Assembly (NCBI GenBank): GCA_900547255.1
Contig: URGC01000111.1
Span: 1 to 7,860 of the forward strand
DNA length: 7,860 bases
Reading direction: 5' to 3'
Source: an uncultured Eubacterium sp.
GTDB taxonomy: Bacteria; Bacillota; Clostridia; Lachnospirales; Lachnospiraceae
Part shown: piece after piece, positions 6,630 to 7,860 of the stretch
How the letters are laid out: the number at the start of each line of letters is the position of its first letter
How positions within the stretch are numbered: the first letter of the stretch is position 1
Notes under the pieces: model-generated
Told to the model about the DNA's origin: nothing
The model's database searches: none
The model's input: only the letters and a program-made list of their open reading frames with translations
Program-made: the position numbers and the translations under genes

Positions 6630-7781
6630 ATGAGTTATATTATAACAACATTAGGAAACCTCATACAGCAGTCAGCCTTCTTTGGTTTAACCTGGGGCAA
6701 TTATCTTATGATTGTTGTAGCATTGGTTTTCTTATATTTGGCTATTAAAAAAGGATATGAACCTCTGCTTTTAGTACCAATTTCATTTGGTATGCTGCTT
6801 GTTAATATGTATCCAGACATTATGTTAACTGTCGAGGATTCTAGCAACGGCGTAGGAGGTTTGTTACATTATTTCTATCTGCTCGATGAGTGGAGTATCT
6901 TACCATCACTTATTTTCTTAGGTGTTGGTGCGATGACAGACTTTGGCCCACTTATAGCAAACCCTAAGAGCTTTTTACTTGGAGCGGCTGCACAGTTCGG
7001 TATTTTCGCAGCTTATATCATCGCAATCTTTATGGGATTCCCTGATAAAGCAGCGGCAGCTATCTCTATCATCGGTGGTGCTGATGGCCCTACATCAATC
7101 TTCCTTGCTGGTAAGCTTGGACAGACAAAGTACATGGGACCTATCGCGGTAGCAGCATATTCATATATGTCACTGGTTCCAATTATCCAGCCACCTATTA
7201 TGAAGCTTCTTACAACTGAGAAGGAAAGAAAGGTTAAGATGGAGCAGTTAAGACCTGTATCTAAGCTTGAGAGAATTCTTTTCCCTATCATTGTAACTAT
7301 AGTAGTAGTACTTATTCTTCCTACAACAGCTCCACTTGTTGGTATGCTTATGTTAGGTAATCTTTTCAAAGAGAGTGGTGTTGTTAAGCAGCTTTCAGAG
7401 ACAGCATCTAATGCTCTTATGTATATCGTAGTTATCATCCTTGGTACATCTGTTGGTGCAACAACAAGTGCTGAGGCATTCCTTAACTGGGATACATTAA
7501 AGATTGTTGCATTAGGACTTATTGCATTCGCATTTGGTACTGCAGCAGGTGTGTTATTTGGTAAGATTATGTGTCTTGTTACACATGGTAAGGTTAATCC
7601 GCTTATTGGTTCAGCAGGTGTATCTGCGGTTCCTATGGCAGCCAGAGTTTCACAGAAGGTTGGTTCTGAGGCAGATCCTTCTAACTTCCTTCTGATGCAT
7701 GCTATGGGACCTAACGTTGCCGGTGTTATTGGTACAGCGGTTGCAGCCGGTACATTTATGGCCATGTTTGGCGTTATGTAA
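6630..7781 (+). CDS. Na+-translocating decarboxylase beta subunit (OadB/MmdB/GcdB family)
   Basis: The 383-residue integral membrane protein decarboxylates carboxybiotin and couples this to Na+ export. Most of the sequence is hydrophobic, with helices starting at about residue 25. Key family motifs are present: GGADGPTSIFLAGKLG at 149-164, AAYSYMSLVPIIQPPI at 175-190, and NPLIGSAGVSAVPMAARV at 323-340. Residues D152, N323, G327, S332 and R339 line up in spacing with the functional residues Asp203, Asn373, Gly377, Ser382 and Arg389 known from Klebsiella OadB, so the pump should be active. The close of the protein, MHAMGPNVAGVIGTAVAAG at 356-374, is also typical. The length is near the 375-400 of MmdB/GcdB, shorter than OadB with its extra N-terminal part. 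A GGAGG at 6618-6622 lies 7 bases before the ATG. Whether it should be called oadB, mmdB or gcdB depends on its partner enzyme. Confidence 0.95.
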   Translation: MSYIITTLGNLIQQSAFFGLTWGNYLMIVVALVFLYLAIKKGYEPLLLVPISFGMLLVNMYPDIMLTVEDSSNGVGGLLHYFYLLDEWSILPSLIFLGVGAMTDFGPLIANPKSFLLGAAAQFGIFAAYIIAIFMGFPDKAAAAISIIGGADGPTSIFLAGKLGQTKYMGPIAVAAYSYMSLVPIIQPPIMKLLTTEKERKVKMEQLRPVSKLERILFPIIVTIVVVLILPTTAPLVGMLMLGNLFKESGVVKQLSETASNALMYIVVIILGTSVGATTSAEAFLNWDTLKIVALGLIAFAFGTAAGVLFGKIMCLVTHGKVNPLIGSAGVSAVPMAARVSQKVGSEADPSNFLLMHAMGPNVAGVIGTAVAAGTFMAMFGVM

Positions 7782-7793
7782 AAGGAGGATATT

Positions 7794-7860
7794 ATGGCAG
7801 AACAGGTTAAAAAACCTTTAAAGATTACAGAGACAGTTTTGCGTGATGCACATCAGTCTC
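7794..7860 (+). CDS. Pyruvate/oxaloacetate-type carboxyltransferase, 5' fragment (OadA/PycB/transcarboxylase 5S)
   Basis: Only the first 22 codons are in the window; the gene runs off the right edge. The encoded start includes ITETVLRDAHQS at 11-22, the conserved opening of the HMGL-like TIM-barrel carboxyltransferases, where the LRDAHQS segment contributes the metal-binding Asp. Such enzymes exchange a carboxyl group between biotin and pyruvate/oxaloacetate. A strong AAAGGAGGA at 7781-7789 precedes the ATG, and the gap to the beta subunit gene is only 12 bases, so it belongs to the same operon. Without the rest it cannot be told whether it carries its own biotinyl domain (OadA) or borrows the carrier encoded upstream (5S/PycB-like). 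Confidence 0.88.
   Translation, partial: MAEQVKKPLKITETVLRDAHQS

Noticed and set aside
7013..7765. 250-codon open frame on the minus strand
   Set aside because: It lies entirely antisense to the beta-subunit gene, whose motifs are unmistakable. Its translation looks like a low-complexity mirror, with no family match.

Overview
The window looks like chromosomal DNA of a low-to-moderate GC anaerobic Firmicute, most likely a Lachnospiraceae-type gut clostridium. That placement is an inference from three things: an Nfn-type electron-bifurcating transhydrogenase, a biotin-dependent Na+-pumping decarboxylase operon, and codon use (AGA arginine, CTT leucine) with strong AGGAGG-type ribosome binding sites. 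No genome comparison was possible. I see no mobile element, CRISPR array, tRNA or rRNA.

Layout. (1) Positions 13-2300, plus strand: nfnA and nfnB, the two subunits of NADH-dependent reduced ferredoxin:NADP+ oxidoreductase, separated by 20 bases. (2) Positions 2323-2365: a strong hairpin between converging genes, probably a terminator for both strands. (3) Positions 2421-2978, minus strand: a small two-helix membrane protein that I do not recognise. (4) Positions 2979-3127: a divergent intergenic region with a near-consensus plus-strand promoter. (5) Positions 3128-3805: thiN, thiamine pyrophosphokinase. (6) Positions 3806-3907: an AT-rich promoter region. (7) From 3908 to beyond the right edge, a tight plus-strand operon: a crotonase-fold acyl-CoA carboxyltransferase (12S/MmdA type), a lipoprotein-OadG fusion, a biotin carboxyl carrier protein, the Na+-translocating beta subunit (OadB/MmdB/GcdB), and the first 22 codons of a pyruvate/oxaloacetate-type carboxyltransferase (OadA/PycB/5S type).

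How the genes may work together. The first four operon genes follow the mmdA-D-C-B order of methylmalonyl-CoA decarboxylases. A second, chemically different carboxyltransferase (5S/OadA) is then appended. One biotin carrier could therefore accept CO2 from an acyl-CoA and from a 2-oxo acid, and either pass it between them (transcarboxylase) or deliver it to the membrane beta subunit to export Na+. Nfn balances NADH, NADPH and reduced ferredoxin in the same kind of fermentative metabolism. The two most unusual points are the divergent acyl-CoA carboxyltransferase active-site loops and the extra extracytoplasmic lipoprotein domain fused to the OadG subunit.
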